From: Marinobacter sp. F4216
GTDB taxonomy: Bacteria; Pseudomonadota; Gammaproteobacteria; Pseudomonadales; Oleiphilaceae
NCBI RefSeq assembly: GCF_019931195.1
Contig: NZ_JAIOUO010000009.1
Coordinates: forward strand, 62,001 to 126,000
Direction: 5' to 3'
DNA: 64,000 nt
The position numbers and the translations under genes are program-made. The notes under the pieces were generated by a model. That model saw nothing but the letters and a program-made list of their open reading frames with translations, made no database searches and was not told the origin of the DNA. Shown piece after piece: positions 17,497-26,139 of this stretch (positions are counted from its first letter, which is position 1; every line of letters starts with the position of its first letter).

Positions 17497-17524
17497 AAAA
17501 GCCGGGGACTTCCCCGGCTTTTTT
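17497..17524 (+). terminator. Intrinsic terminator after the 30-codon gene
   Basis: AAAAGCCGGGGA and TCCCCGGCTTTT form a perfect 12-bp stem with a minimal loop, running into six T residues. It isolates the 30-codon gene from the esterase gene, which starts 100 bases on. Confidence 0.9.
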
Positions 17525-17624
17525 GTGGGTGAAATACCACCCTGGTAGGGCTTGCCCATGGAAATGCGGATGGTAATGTATCGGCTCTCGCGCAGACCCA
17601 ATCCCAACCGGAGGCCAAGCCCTG

Positions 17625-18422
17625 ATGACTGTCGATCTGAACCACCGAATCACTGGCGAAGGCAAGCCGCTGATCCTGATGCATGGCCTGTTTGGGTCGT
17701 TGGAGAATCTGGGAGGGATTGTCCGCCGGCTTCAGGACGAATGGCGCATTCACGCTCTGGACCTGCGCAATCATGGCGCCTCTCCCCATTCGGACAGCAT
17801 GGACTACCCATCCATGGCCCGTGATGTTCTCGCGTACATGGACAGCCAGGGACTGGACAAGGTCTCGCTGCTCGGTCACTCCATGGGGGGCAAGGTGGCA
17901 ATGCAAATTGCATTGATGGCGCCGGATCGGGTGGAGCAGGTGGTTGTCGCCGATATTGCGCCGGTGGATTACCATCCCCGCCACGATGCTGTACTGGAAG
18001 GTCTGGGCAGTATCGACCCGGCAGCGGTTCGTTCCCGCCAGGACGCCGATCAGACGTTGTCGGCTCATGTAGCGGAAGCTCCGACCCGCCAGTTCCTGCT
18101 CAAGAACCTGGAGCGGGTACCCCGTGAAGAACAGTCTGAAGGGGGGGCTATGTTCCGTTGGCGCCTGAACCTGCCGGTGATTCAAGCCAGTTACGATAAC
18201 CTCACCAGGGCGCCGGAAGGCGAAGGCCCCTATACCGGGCCGGTTCTGTTTATCAAAGGGGAGAACTCCGCCTACATCCAGGAGAAACACCGGAATGAGA
18301 TACAGCGCCTGTTTCCTTCCGCCGAACTCCGCATTATCAAAGACACCGGCCACTGGCTGCACGCGGAGAAAGCCGATACCTTTGCTGCCCTGAGCCGGCG
18401 TTTCCTGGCCAAAAATGCTTGA
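17625..18422 (+). CDS. Alpha/beta-hydrolase, YbfF-type esterase
   Basis: A 265-residue cytoplasmic alpha/beta-hydrolase. LILMHGLFGS holds the oxyanion HG, LLGHSMGGKVAM the nucleophile Ser, and the C-terminal DTGHWLHAE the catalytic His. The overall pattern (LDLRNHGASPHS, VVADIAPVDY) is that of the YbfF group, which hydrolyses short acyl-CoA and ester substrates in vitro. It has no signal peptide. The next gene starts 93 bases on in the same direction. Confidence 0.85.
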   Translation: MTVDLNHRITGEGKPLILMHGLFGSLENLGGIVRRLQDEWRIHALDLRNHGASPHSDSMDYPSMARDVLAYMDSQGLDKVSLLGHSMGGKVAMQIALMAPDRVEQVVVADIAPVDYHPRHDAVLEGLGSIDPAAVRSRQDADQTLSAHVAEAPTRQFLLKNLERVPREEQSEGGAMFRWRLNLPVIQASYDNLTRAPEGEGPYTGPVLFIKGENSAYIQEKHRNEIQRLFPSAELRIIKDTGHWLHAEKADTFAALSRRFLAKNA

Positions 18423-18515
18423 TAAATCATAGCCTGCGAGTTCAGGGCGTGAGTTCAGTCTGCTAAAGTACAGGGACAAACAGCAGGGAATGAACAACTC
18501 AGGCGGGGATGGTCT

Positions 18516-19601
18516 ATGAGATGGCTGATGATCGGGTGCTTGGTATTGTTTGCGGTGCTGGGGGGTTTCCTCCTGGCTCCGTCTCCGATTGATAGCCGGG
18601 CCTGGGCCCCCCCGTCACCGCCACCGCTGACCGGCCCCCTCACACCCAACGAGCGGCTCAGGCTGGCGGACCTCCTGGCCCGTGGCAAGGTCTATGGGCC
18701 CGAAGATACCGCCGTCAACGAGGAAGGCGTACTGCATGCCGGCACTCAGGATGGGCGCATTATCCGCCTGTTTCCCGATGGCCGGATTGAAACCTGGCTG
18801 AAAACCGAAGGCCGACCATTAGGTATGGTGTTCGACCAGAATGGTGATTTGATTGTTGCCGATGCCTGGAAAGGACTGCTTTCGGTAACGCCAGAGGGTG
18901 AGATCACAGTGCTCACTCGCGAAGCCGAAGGGACCCCTTTCCGGTTTACCGATGACGTGGATATCGCTCCCGACGGTCGCATCTACTTCAGTGATGCCAG
19001 TTCCCGGTTCCAGCAGCCGGATTATCGGCTGGATCTGCTGGAAATGCGCCCCTGGGGTCGACTCCTCCGTTACACCCCCCGCACCGGCAAGACGGAGGTG
19101 CTTTTGGGCAACCTGCACTTCGCCAATGGCGTAGCCGTATCCCCGGACGGCGACTTCGTGCTGGTAAACGAAACCTGGAAATACCGCATTCTGAGGTACT
19201 GGATTACCGGGCCCAAGGCCGGTCAGGCTGAGGTCTTCGCCGATAATCTGCCGGGCTTTCCGGATAACCTTGCCGTCGATTCCGAAGGGCGTTACTGGGT
19301 GGCGTTCCCCACGCTTCGTAATTCCCAGGTCGATGCCTTGCATCGCACTCCGTGGCTCAAGGATCTGGTCGCCAAGTTGCCGGACAGCCTCAAGCCCAAG
19401 CCCCAGGAGTACGGACTGGTGGTGGCGTTCGACCGGGATGGGAATATGATCACCAGTCTGCATGACACACGGGGTACTCACTTGCAGGAGATCACCTCGG
19501 TCAACCCGCACGAGGGGTATCTGTACTTCGGATCGTTGCACAATGATCGGATTGGCCGGCTGCCCTTACACGCCATACCTGGACTTGGAGACGACGCATG
19601 A
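18516..19601 (+). CDS. SMP-30/strictosidine synthase-like six-bladed propeller hydrolase
   Basis: A 361-residue protein with an N-terminal membrane anchor or uncleaved signal (MIGCLVLFAVLGGFLLAP), followed by a six-bladed beta-propeller of the SMP-30/gluconolactonase and strictosidine-synthase-like type. Visible blade motifs include GPEDTAVNEEG, LGMVFDQNGDLIVAD, FTDDVDIAPDGRIYFSDAS, ANGVAVSPDGDFVLVNET and FPDNLAVDSEGRYWVAF. Members are often calcium-dependent lactonases or arylesterases; the substrate here is unknown. GGGGATGG precedes the start. Its stop overlaps the next gene's ATG by four bases. Confidence 0.82.
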   Translation: MRWLMIGCLVLFAVLGGFLLAPSPIDSRAWAPPSPPPLTGPLTPNERLRLADLLARGKVYGPEDTAVNEEGVLHAGTQDGRIIRLFPDGRIETWLKTEGRPLGMVFDQNGDLIVADAWKGLLSVTPEGEITVLTREAEGTPFRFTDDVDIAPDGRIYFSDASSRFQQPDYRLDLLEMRPWGRLLRYTPRTGKTEVLLGNLHFANGVAVSPDGDFVLVNETWKYRILRYWITGPKAGQAEVFADNLPGFPDNLAVDSEGRYWVAFPTLRNSQVDALHRTPWLKDLVAKLPDSLKPKPQEYGLVVAFDRDGNMITSLHDTRGTHLQEITSVNPHEGYLYFGSLHNDRIGRLPLHAIPGLGDDA

Positions 19602-20071
19602 CGGCTGACGCGCCGATCAACTGGGATCTTGCTGATCCGTTCACTATGGATATCACGGTTACCGATCAGGATACAGATCGCTTGGGGCACGCCAATAATG
19701 TGGTGTACGTTCGCTGGCTGGAGGAAATCAGCTGGGCCCACATCGAGAGTCTTGGCATGACCTGGGAGGTACACGAAAGTACCGGGCGAGCCATGGCCAT
19801 TACCCGCACCGAGATCGACTACCTGGCCTCCGCCAATGCCGGCGATCACCTGATCCTGGGCACCTGGATCACCGGCTTTGATGGTCGCTTCCGTTCAGAA
19901 CGCCGGTTCCAGCTGGTGCGCCCGGCCGATGGCAAAACGCTGGTCCGGGCCACCTCCACCCACGCCTGTGTGAACCTGAAAACCCAACGGCCTGCCCGGG
20001 CACCCGATGCCTTTCGTGACATTCTTGCCTCGGCGGTTGTGGCGGGTGGCCAGGGGCTTCGCGTCGATTAA
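19598..20071 (+). CDS. Acyl-CoA thioesterase (hotdog fold, 4HBT type)
   Basis: A 157-residue single-hotdog thioesterase. The signature DTDRLGHANNVVYVRWLEE carries the catalytic Asp/Asn region of the YbgC/4HBT family. It hydrolyses acyl-CoA thioesters; chain preference cannot be read from sequence. The ATG overlaps the stop of the propeller gene (ATGA), so the two are translationally coupled, which hints at a shared pathway that yields and then releases an acyl-CoA or carboxylate. Confidence 0.85.
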   Translation: MTADAPINWDLADPFTMDITVTDQDTDRLGHANNVVYVRWLEEISWAHIESLGMTWEVHESTGRAMAITRTEIDYLASANAGDHLILGTWITGFDGRFRSERRFQLVRPADGKTLVRATSTHACVNLKTQRPARAPDAFRDILASAVVAGGQGLRVD

Positions 20072-20145
20072 CGCCTCCTTGGCAAGATCTTCTGCTAGTC
20101 TGAACAGAGTTTTGTTTCCGTCACCCGAGAAGTCCGGAGAACTCC

Positions 20146-21129
20146 ATGGCGAATTCCACTGATACCCTCCCAGAATCCACCATGCGCCACGTCATTTATG
20201 ACCGGTTCGGCGAGCGGGATGTCCTGCAGGTGGTAGAGTCCGAGATTCCCCAGCCCGATGCCGGACAGGTTCTGGTTCGCGTTCATGGCGCCGGCCTGAA
20301 CCCGATCGACTGGAAAACCCGCAAGGGACTGGGCTTTGCGGCACGCCAGATCGAGAATTCGCTGCCGTGGACGCCCGGATACGATATGGCGGGCGAAGTC
20401 ATCGCGATCGGAGAAGGGGTGACCACCCTGGTTCCCGGTGACCGGGTTATGGGCATGATCGGCTTTCCCGGTGTCGGTGGCGCCTACGCTCAGTATGCAC
20501 TGGCCCAGGCGGATGAACTGGCCATCGTGCCGGAGGAGCTGGACCTGATGACAGCCGGCGCACTGCCGCTGGCGGCCCTGACTGCCTGGCAGGCGCTGTT
20601 CGAGGTGGCCAAGCTGGAGTCTGGCCAGAAGATTCTGATCCACGCCGGGGCGGGCGGTGTCGGTCATTTTGCCGTTCAGTTTGCCCTTGAGCGCGGCGCA
20701 CACGTGATTGCCACGGCATCGGCCAGTAACCGGGATTTCCTGGCGGAACTGGGTGTCCACGAGGTCATCGACTATCACACCACGGATGTCGCCGAGGAGT
20801 GCTACGGGCTGGACGTGGTGCTGGACCTGGTGGGTGGCGAAGCCGGCAAGCGCTCACTGCACACGCTGGGTGAACAGGGTGTACTGGTGACCATTCCCAC
20901 GGTCACCGCTGACGAGATCGTCAGTGCCGCGGAAGACATGGGGCTGCGAGCCCACGGCATGACCGTACGGCCAGATGCCTTTCATCTGGATGAAATCGCC
21001 GAACTGATCGAAGACGGCGACGTCCGCGTGCACATCGACGAGTCATTCTCGGTGGATCGTGTGGTGGATGCCCATGAAAAGCTGGAAGGTGGTCATGTGC
21101 GCGGCAAGCTGGTGCTGGACTGTCGCTAA
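20146..21129 (+). CDS. NADP-dependent MDR oxidoreductase, quinone-reductase-like
   Basis: A 327-residue zinc-free medium-chain dehydrogenase/reductase. GERDVLQVVESEIPQPDAGQVLVRVHGAGLNPIDWK is the typical opening (shown in short: GAGLNPIDWK), and ILIHAGAGGVGHFAVQFA is the NADPH-binding loop. No structural-zinc cysteine cluster is present. Such enzymes reduce quinones or enals. It is 74 bases downstream of the thioesterase in the same direction and may belong to that transcript. Confidence 0.85.
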   Translation: MANSTDTLPESTMRHVIYDRFGERDVLQVVESEIPQPDAGQVLVRVHGAGLNPIDWKTRKGLGFAARQIENSLPWTPGYDMAGEVIAIGEGVTTLVPGDRVMGMIGFPGVGGAYAQYALAQADELAIVPEELDLMTAGALPLAALTAWQALFEVAKLESGQKILIHAGAGGVGHFAVQFALERGAHVIATASASNRDFLAELGVHEVIDYHTTDVAEECYGLDVVLDLVGGEAGKRSLHTLGEQGVLVTIPTVTADEIVSAAEDMGLRAHGMTVRPDAFHLDEIAELIEDGDVRVHIDESFSVDRVVDAHEKLEGGHVRGKLVLDCR

Positions 21130-21165
21130 CCTCGGTCCAGCACTGAATATTACCTCTTGAACCGC

Positions 21166-23034
21166 TTAGTTTCCGGGTTCCCCGTCCGGCCCGGAGGTCT
21201 GGCGGTCCCCGTTTGAAGTTTCTTTGGTCTTTCGTTCCTTCGGCGCCTGGGCTGGCACCAGGCTGATCAGCATCCAGCCTTCTTCAGGCTTGAAGGAGTC
21301 CATGCTGATCACCGGCTGTACCCGGCCCTTCTGATCGAACACGAACATGACAATCGCCTGGCCTTCGTACTTGGTCAGGAAACCCTGGTAACTGAATTCT
21401 TCGCTCAGTTGAGTGGTTTTGACCGCGTAGCCCTGGCTGGCCAGGCTGGCCAGCTTGGCGTAACTGACGCCGCCAAACAGACCCCGTGTCATCTGGATTT
21501 TCTCAGCGGTCTGGTGCCGGGCTTTCTGATCCTGGTCGCCTTCTGCCAGGCTGAAAACATGCCCGTTGCCGAACCAGTCCAGGAAGTGGTAGGTGGCCAG
21601 GGAGTTCATGTGCTTGTAGGGCGAAACCACCAGCAGGTTGCCAACGCCGGTCAGGTCGAGGTGGGTGGAGGCATGCTCGGATATGGGATTGCCAAAGTAG
21701 GTGCGCAAACCGGCCATCCGGGCCTGACGAACGTTTTCCCAGTTGGTGTCGCACAGGGTGACGGGCACTTCCTGTTTATGCAGCGCCTGGCCAATCATGC
21801 GTGCCACCGGGTTGGCGCCCAGGATCAGAAAGCCGTATTCCGGAGGTGAAGCCACGTCGAGCAACTTGGCTAACGGTCGGGCGGTCAGGCTCTGCAAAGT
21901 GACGGTGGTAATGATGAGGACGAACACCAGCGGCACCAGGGCCTCGGCCCCTTCGTATCCGAGGTTTTCCAGCTGGAAGGCGAACAGCGCAGACACAGCC
22001 GCGGCCACTATGCCCCGCGGCGCGATCCAGCTCAGGAAGAGCTTTTCCCGCCAGTTCAGTTTGGTGCCAATGGCGGACAGCTGGATGCTCAGTGGGCGTG
22101 CCACGAGAATCAGGATCGCCAGCACCAGAACCAGTTCCCAGCCCAGGGCCGCGATGGCGCTGAACTCCACGCGGGCCGCAAGAATGATGAACAGGCCGGA
22201 AATCAGCAGAACACTGAGGGATTCCTTGAATTCCAGAATGCTCTCGATGGGCACCTGCTTCATGTTCGCCATCCAGATACCCATGATGGTCACCGTCAGC
22301 AGACCCGATTCGTGGGCCATTTCGTTGGAAACCGCGTAGACCCCAAGCATGAACGTGAGTGTGCCGGCGTTGTGCAGGTACTGTGGGACCAGATGCTTGC
22401 GCAGGACGAGGCCGTTCAGGTAACCCGCCACCGCGCCAATCAGCAGGCCAACGGCAATGGTCTTGCCGAAAATGTACAGGGAATGACTGAACACATCCCC
22501 CTGACCCCAGGATACGATGGCCTCGAACACGAGGACGGCCAGCAGGGCGCCCACCGGGTCGATGATGATGCCCTCCCAGCGCAGGATGTTGGCCAGTTTG
22601 GCATCCGGCCGAACTGATCTCAGCAGTGGGGCTATGACGGTAGGTCCGGTGACCACTGATATGGCGCCGAACAGCAGCGCCACAGCCCAGGACACATCCA
22701 GTAACCAACGGGCTGACAGGGTGCCGATAAGGCAGGTCACGATCGTGCCGATAGGCACCAGGTTACGCACCATCTTGCCGTGGCCGCGGATTTCCTCGAA
22801 GCGCAGTGTCAGACTGCCTTCAAACAGGATGATGGCCACTGCCAGGGAAATAACCGGGAACAGGAGCTCGCCGAACACCGCCTCCGGCGCTAGGAATCCA
22901 AGCAACGGGCCTGCTGCCACGCCGCCGGCCAGTAGAAAGAGGATGGCCGGCATACGAACCCGCCATGCCAGCCACTGACAGAAGAGTGAAAGAATGCCAA
23001 TGCTGGCAAGGAGCATCACGGTGCTGACGGGCAT
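21166..23034 (-). CDS. CPA-type cation:proton antiporter with RCK/TrkA-N domain
   Basis: A 622-residue inner-membrane antiporter. About 12 hydrophobic helices fill the first ~390 residues, including ILFEGSLTLRF and GAISVVTGPTVIAPLL, which are typical of the CPA1 NhaP/Nha-type exchange core. The C-terminal part (GFLILGANPVARMIGQALHKQ) is a Rossmann-type TrkA-N domain that in relatives gates transport by nucleotide binding. The last ~25 residues are polar and disordered. It follows tcdA by 21 bases on the same strand and is probably co-transcribed. Confidence 0.87.
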   Translation of the reverse strand: MPVSTVMLLASIGILSLFCQWLAWRVRMPAILFLLAGGVAAGPLLGFLAPEAVFGELLFPVISLAVAIILFEGSLTLRFEEIRGHGKMVRNLVPIGTIVTCLIGTLSARWLLDVSWAVALLFGAISVVTGPTVIAPLLRSVRPDAKLANILRWEGIIIDPVGALLAVLVFEAIVSWGQGDVFSHSLYIFGKTIAVGLLIGAVAGYLNGLVLRKHLVPQYLHNAGTLTFMLGVYAVSNEMAHESGLLTVTIMGIWMANMKQVPIESILEFKESLSVLLISGLFIILAARVEFSAIAALGWELVLVLAILILVARPLSIQLSAIGTKLNWREKLFLSWIAPRGIVAAAVSALFAFQLENLGYEGAEALVPLVFVLIITTVTLQSLTARPLAKLLDVASPPEYGFLILGANPVARMIGQALHKQEVPVTLCDTNWENVRQARMAGLRTYFGNPISEHASTHLDLTGVGNLLVVSPYKHMNSLATYHFLDWFGNGHVFSLAEGDQDQKARHQTAEKIQMTRGLFGGVSYAKLASLASQGYAVKTTQLSEEFSYQGFLTKYEGQAIVMFVFDQKGRVQPVISMDSFKPEEGWMLISLVPAQAPKERKTKETSNGDRQTSGPDGEPGN

Positions 23035-23055
23035 ATTCAGGTCAAGTCCTTTGGG

Positions 23056-23847
23056 TTATTGGTTGGCTCGTCGCGCAATACGATTGAGTAACCGTGAGGC
23101 GGCAAAGAAACCAAAGCTGGCGGTAACCGGGCTGGCGGCACCAAACCCCGACGCACAATCCAGTCGCACCGGGCCTGAGGAATCCGGCTTCTGCAGGCAC
23201 ACCTCGCCGTCTCCGGCAGGATACGTCAGCTGCTCCAACGAGTATACGGCCTCGATACCGAAGCGTCGCTTCGGATTGCGGGAAAAACCGTACTCCCGCC
23301 GCAGCATGTTGCGCACCTTGGCCAGCAGGGGGTCCTGGGTGGTCTTGCTCAGGTCCGCCACCTGAATCTGGGTCGGATCCATCTGGCCGCCGGCGCCACC
23401 GGCGCAGACGATGGGAATTTTCCGGCGCTGGCAGTGGGCGATCAGGGCGGCCTTGGCTTTGACGCTGTCGATTGCATCCACCACACCCGTCATCTCGGGC
23501 GTGATCAGTTCAGCGACATTTTTTGTAGTCAGAAAGCCAAAGTGAACGTTGATGGTGGCGTGGGGGTTGATGGCCTGCAGGCGCTCCGCCATAGCATCGG
23601 TCTTGGTTCGACCGTATTGCTGCTCCAGGGCATGAAGCTGGCGATTGGTGTTAGACACACAGATGTCGTCCATGTCGATCAAGGTGAGCTTGCCCACGCC
23701 GCTCCGGGCCAGGGATTCTGCTGCCCAGGAGCCCACGCCGCCCAAGCCGACAATGGCAATGTGGGCGTTGCGAAAGGCATTCAGGGCGCGGCGGCCATAC
23801 AGGCGCTCAATGCCGCCAAAGCGGAAAGCGTAATCGTCGGCGTTCAT
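23056..23847 (-). CDS. tcdA: tRNA threonylcarbamoyladenosine dehydratase
   Basis: A 263-residue E1-like enzyme (CsdL/YgdL) that cyclises t6A to ct6A at tRNA position 37. RFGGIERLYGRRAL opens the fold; GLGGVGSWAAESLARSG is the ATP-binding loop and LTLIDMDDICVSNTNRQ is the adenylation motif. The C-terminal membrane-anchoring stretch seen in relatives (GFGAASPVTASFGFFAA) is present. The ATG at 23847 with GGAGA close upstream gives the family's usual N-terminus. It lies upstream of the antiporter on the same strand. Confidence 0.93.
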   Translation of the reverse strand: MNADDYAFRFGGIERLYGRRALNAFRNAHIAIVGLGGVGSWAAESLARSGVGKLTLIDMDDICVSNTNRQLHALEQQYGRTKTDAMAERLQAINPHATINVHFGFLTTKNVAELITPEMTGVVDAIDSVKAKAALIAHCQRRKIPIVCAGGAGGQMDPTQIQVADLSKTTQDPLLAKVRNMLRREYGFSRNPKRRFGIEAVYSLEQLTYPAGDGEVCLQKPDSSGPVRLDCASGFGAASPVTASFGFFAASRLLNRIARRANQ

Positions 23848-23938
23848 CAGGTCTCCGGTAGTATCGGTCCGGTGCGCGGTTGTGTCGGTGAAAAGAGGGC
23901 AATTGTAACCCACGCCCGCGGGGGACAGTAAAACAGGC

Positions 23939-23964
23939 AAAAAAAAGCCACGACAGGGCGTGGC
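23939..23964 (-). terminator. Intrinsic terminator, minus strand, in an apparently non-coding interval
   Basis: Reading the minus strand, GCCACG and CGTGGC pair around a 6-base loop and run into eight T residues (23946-23939). It lies ~165 bases past the acyl-CoA dehydrogenase stop and ~90 bases before tcdA, beyond a separate hairpin at the dehydrogenase end. Confidence 0.85.
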
Positions 23965-24080
23965 GGAGAAGGAGAGGCCCAGTCCGATACGGGCCTGAGC
24001 TGGACTAGTTCAGAGACACTAATCAACGGGATCTATTATTTCGCGCCGGCGCCGGCCTCTGAAGGTCACAAATAGCCATT
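23939..24080 (-). ncRNA. Candidate small RNA upstream of tcdA
   Basis: Between the hairpin that ends the acyl-CoA dehydrogenase and the tcdA start is a stretch that ends in a strong terminator yet has no convincing gene. On the minus strand it shows a hairpin (GGCCC at 23995-23991 with GGGCC at 23980-23976), then an unpaired pyrimidine tract TCTCCTTCTCC (23975-23965), complementary to Shine-Dalgarno sequences, then the terminator stem. Hairpin, anti-SD linker, terminator is the plan of several regulatory RNAs. The 5' end is not defined; AATAAT near 24040 could be a -10. A 23-codon ORF (24090-24019, MTDEWLFVTF...) starts at its edge but has no good ribosome-binding site. Confidence 0.45.
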
Positions 24081-24089
24081 CATCGGTCA

Positions 24090-24122
24090 TTTCCGGTCAC
24101 GGCTTGTTGCCGTGACCGGAAA
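24090..24122. repeat. Perfect 14-bp inverted repeat at the end of the acyl-CoA dehydrogenase gene
   Basis: TTTCCGGTCACGGC and GCCGTGACCGGAAA form a perfect 14-bp stem with a 5-base loop (TTGTT), 7 bases past the dehydrogenase stop. No T-run follows on the minus strand, so it is more likely an mRNA 3'-end stabiliser or a Rho-assisted terminator than a classic intrinsic one. Confidence 0.8.
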
Positions 24123-24129
24123 GGGATCC

Positions 24130-25911
24130 TCAGGCAAACCAGTGGTCGTCCTCAAAGGCCATCATGCTGTCCTTGCCACTGCGGATGTCGGTCAGCAGCC
24201 AGTGAATTTCCGGCAGCAGTTTTTCGAAGTAGAAACGGGCCGAGACCAGTTTGCTTTCCAGCAAGGCCGGATTGTTCCCCTCGGTTTGGTTGTCCAATTG
24301 CGCTTTGGCTTCTGACGCCATGCGGGACCACAGGTAGCCAATTACCGTCAGAGCCATCAGTCGCAGGTAGGGCGTAGCGGCAGCACCGGCTTGTTCCGGG
24401 TCCGATGGCGCATTCTGCGCCAGCCAGCCGGTGGCTTCTTCCAGGGTGCGGATGGCTTCCTTGAGCTGATCCCGGTGAGGCGCCTCCGGATTATCTTTCA
24501 GGTAGCCGGCGAGGGTGCCAAACAGGGTGCGTACCAGCCGGCCGCCTTTCAGCCCCAGCTTTCTGCCCACCAGATCCATCGCCTGAATACCGTTGGTGCC
24601 CTCGTAAATCCGCGCGATGCGTCCGTCACGAACCAGCTGCTCCAGCGGCCAGTCGGTCGTGAAGCCGGAACCACCCAGCACCTGCAGGCCTGTATTGGCG
24701 TTGTTGAATCCTTCGTCGGTCAGGAACGCTTTTACGACCGGAGTCAGGATCTGGACAAGATCATCGGCAGCCTCACGGGAATCCTCGTCCGGATGGGCGA
24801 CCGACAGGTCCAGCTGGTGGCCAGTAAACAGGGCCAGCGCGCGCATGCCCTCGTTCAGGACCTTCTGGCGCATCAGCATCCGCCGCACGTCCGGGTGGAC
24901 AATGATGGGGTCGGCGGGGCCTTCGGGGTTTTTCGGGCCACTCAGGGAGCGGCTCTGCAGGCGTTCACGGGCGAAGCCGAGACTTTCCTGATAGGCCATC
25001 TCAGCGAGGCCGAGACCCTGCATGCCTACCATCAGGCGGGCCTCGTTCATCATGGTGAACATAGCGCGCATGCCGTCGTTGGGCTCGCCCACCAGCCAGC
25101 CTTTCGCGCCTTCGAAATTCATCACACAGGTAGCCGATCCCTTGATGCCCATCTTGTGCTCAAGCCCACCGCAGAACGCCGGGTTACGCTCACCGGAGTC
25201 CGGCAGGAACTTGGGGACGACGAACAGGGAGATGCCCTTGGTGGTGTCCGGTGCGCCCGGCAACTTGGCCAGAACCAGATGCACAATGTTGTCCACCAGA
25301 TCATGTTCGCCACCGGTAATCCAGATTTTCGTCCCTTCGATGGCGTAGCTTCCGTCGTCGTTGGGTTTTGCCCGGGTACGGATCAACCCCAGATCGGTAC
25401 CGCAGTGGGGTTCGGTCAGGCACATGGTGCCGGTCCACTGGCCGGAAATGAGCTTCTCCAGATAAGTCTGCTTGAGCTCCTCCGAACCGTGGGCATAAAG
25501 AGCACTAATCGCTCCGTGGGTCAGGCCCGGATACATGCCAAGGGAAAGGTTGGTGGAGCACACCATTTCGTCCACCACGAACTTCAGCGTGTGGGGCAGG
25601 CCCTGGCCGCCAAACTCCAGCGGCGCGTCCAGTGCGGTCCAGCCGCCTTCGACAAAGGTTTTGTAGGCCGATTTGAACGCGTCTGGCGTGGTCACTGAGC
25701 GGGTTTGCGGATCGTATTGGCAGCCTTCACGGTCGCCTACCTGGTTGGTGGGCTGTATGACTTCCGCCGCCAGTTTTCCGGCCTCGTCGATGACCGCTGA
25801 AATGAGATCAGGGGTTGCATCGGCGTATTTCTCCAGTTCGTGGAGTTTGTCCACGCCCAGAACATCAAACAACAAAAACCGGAGGTCGTTCGCCGGAGCC
25901 TGATATTGCAT
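24130..25911 (-). CDS. Acyl-CoA dehydrogenase, DmdC/FadE type
   Basis: A 593-residue FAD enzyme that introduces a trans-2 double bond in acyl-CoA. It is longer than classic ~380-residue family members and has the C-terminal extension of the 3-methylmercaptopropionyl-CoA dehydrogenase (DmdC)-like group. Landmarks are GGWTALDAPLEFGGQGLP, MCLTEPHCGTDLGLI, KIWITGGEHDL and the active-site region RIYEGTNGIQAMDLVGRKL. The group covers both DMSP degradation and long-chain fatty-acid oxidation; no dmd or fad partner is adjacent, so the substrate cannot be settled here. Monocistronic as far as visible. Confidence 0.88.
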   Translation of the reverse strand: MQYQAPANDLRFLLFDVLGVDKLHELEKYADATPDLISAVIDEAGKLAAEVIQPTNQVGDREGCQYDPQTRSVTTPDAFKSAYKTFVEGGWTALDAPLEFGGQGLPHTLKFVVDEMVCSTNLSLGMYPGLTHGAISALYAHGSEELKQTYLEKLISGQWTGTMCLTEPHCGTDLGLIRTRAKPNDDGSYAIEGTKIWITGGEHDLVDNIVHLVLAKLPGAPDTTKGISLFVVPKFLPDSGERNPAFCGGLEHKMGIKGSATCVMNFEGAKGWLVGEPNDGMRAMFTMMNEARLMVGMQGLGLAEMAYQESLGFARERLQSRSLSGPKNPEGPADPIIVHPDVRRMLMRQKVLNEGMRALALFTGHQLDLSVAHPDEDSREAADDLVQILTPVVKAFLTDEGFNNANTGLQVLGGSGFTTDWPLEQLVRDGRIARIYEGTNGIQAMDLVGRKLGLKGGRLVRTLFGTLAGYLKDNPEAPHRDQLKEAIRTLEEATGWLAQNAPSDPEQAGAAATPYLRLMALTVIGYLWSRMASEAKAQLDNQTEGNNPALLESKLVSARFYFEKLLPEIHWLLTDIRSGKDSMMAFEDDHWFA

Positions 25912-26139
25912 GCCTTGCTCTCCTTACCATACCTGTTTTTTTAAAGCGTTCGGGATCAACTCCCGGGGTTGTCAGGAATTTAAACTACCATTTCATACGG
26001 CCGTTTTAATTCTGTGGTTCACCGCGCTTGGCGGTCTGTGGACGAAAGTTGTCGTATCACCTTGGAGCGATGGGCGTTTACCCACGGGCGTTCTTCTCTG
26101 AGCCCCGTGGCAGAACGGGCGACAGAAGCGGGGGAGGCT

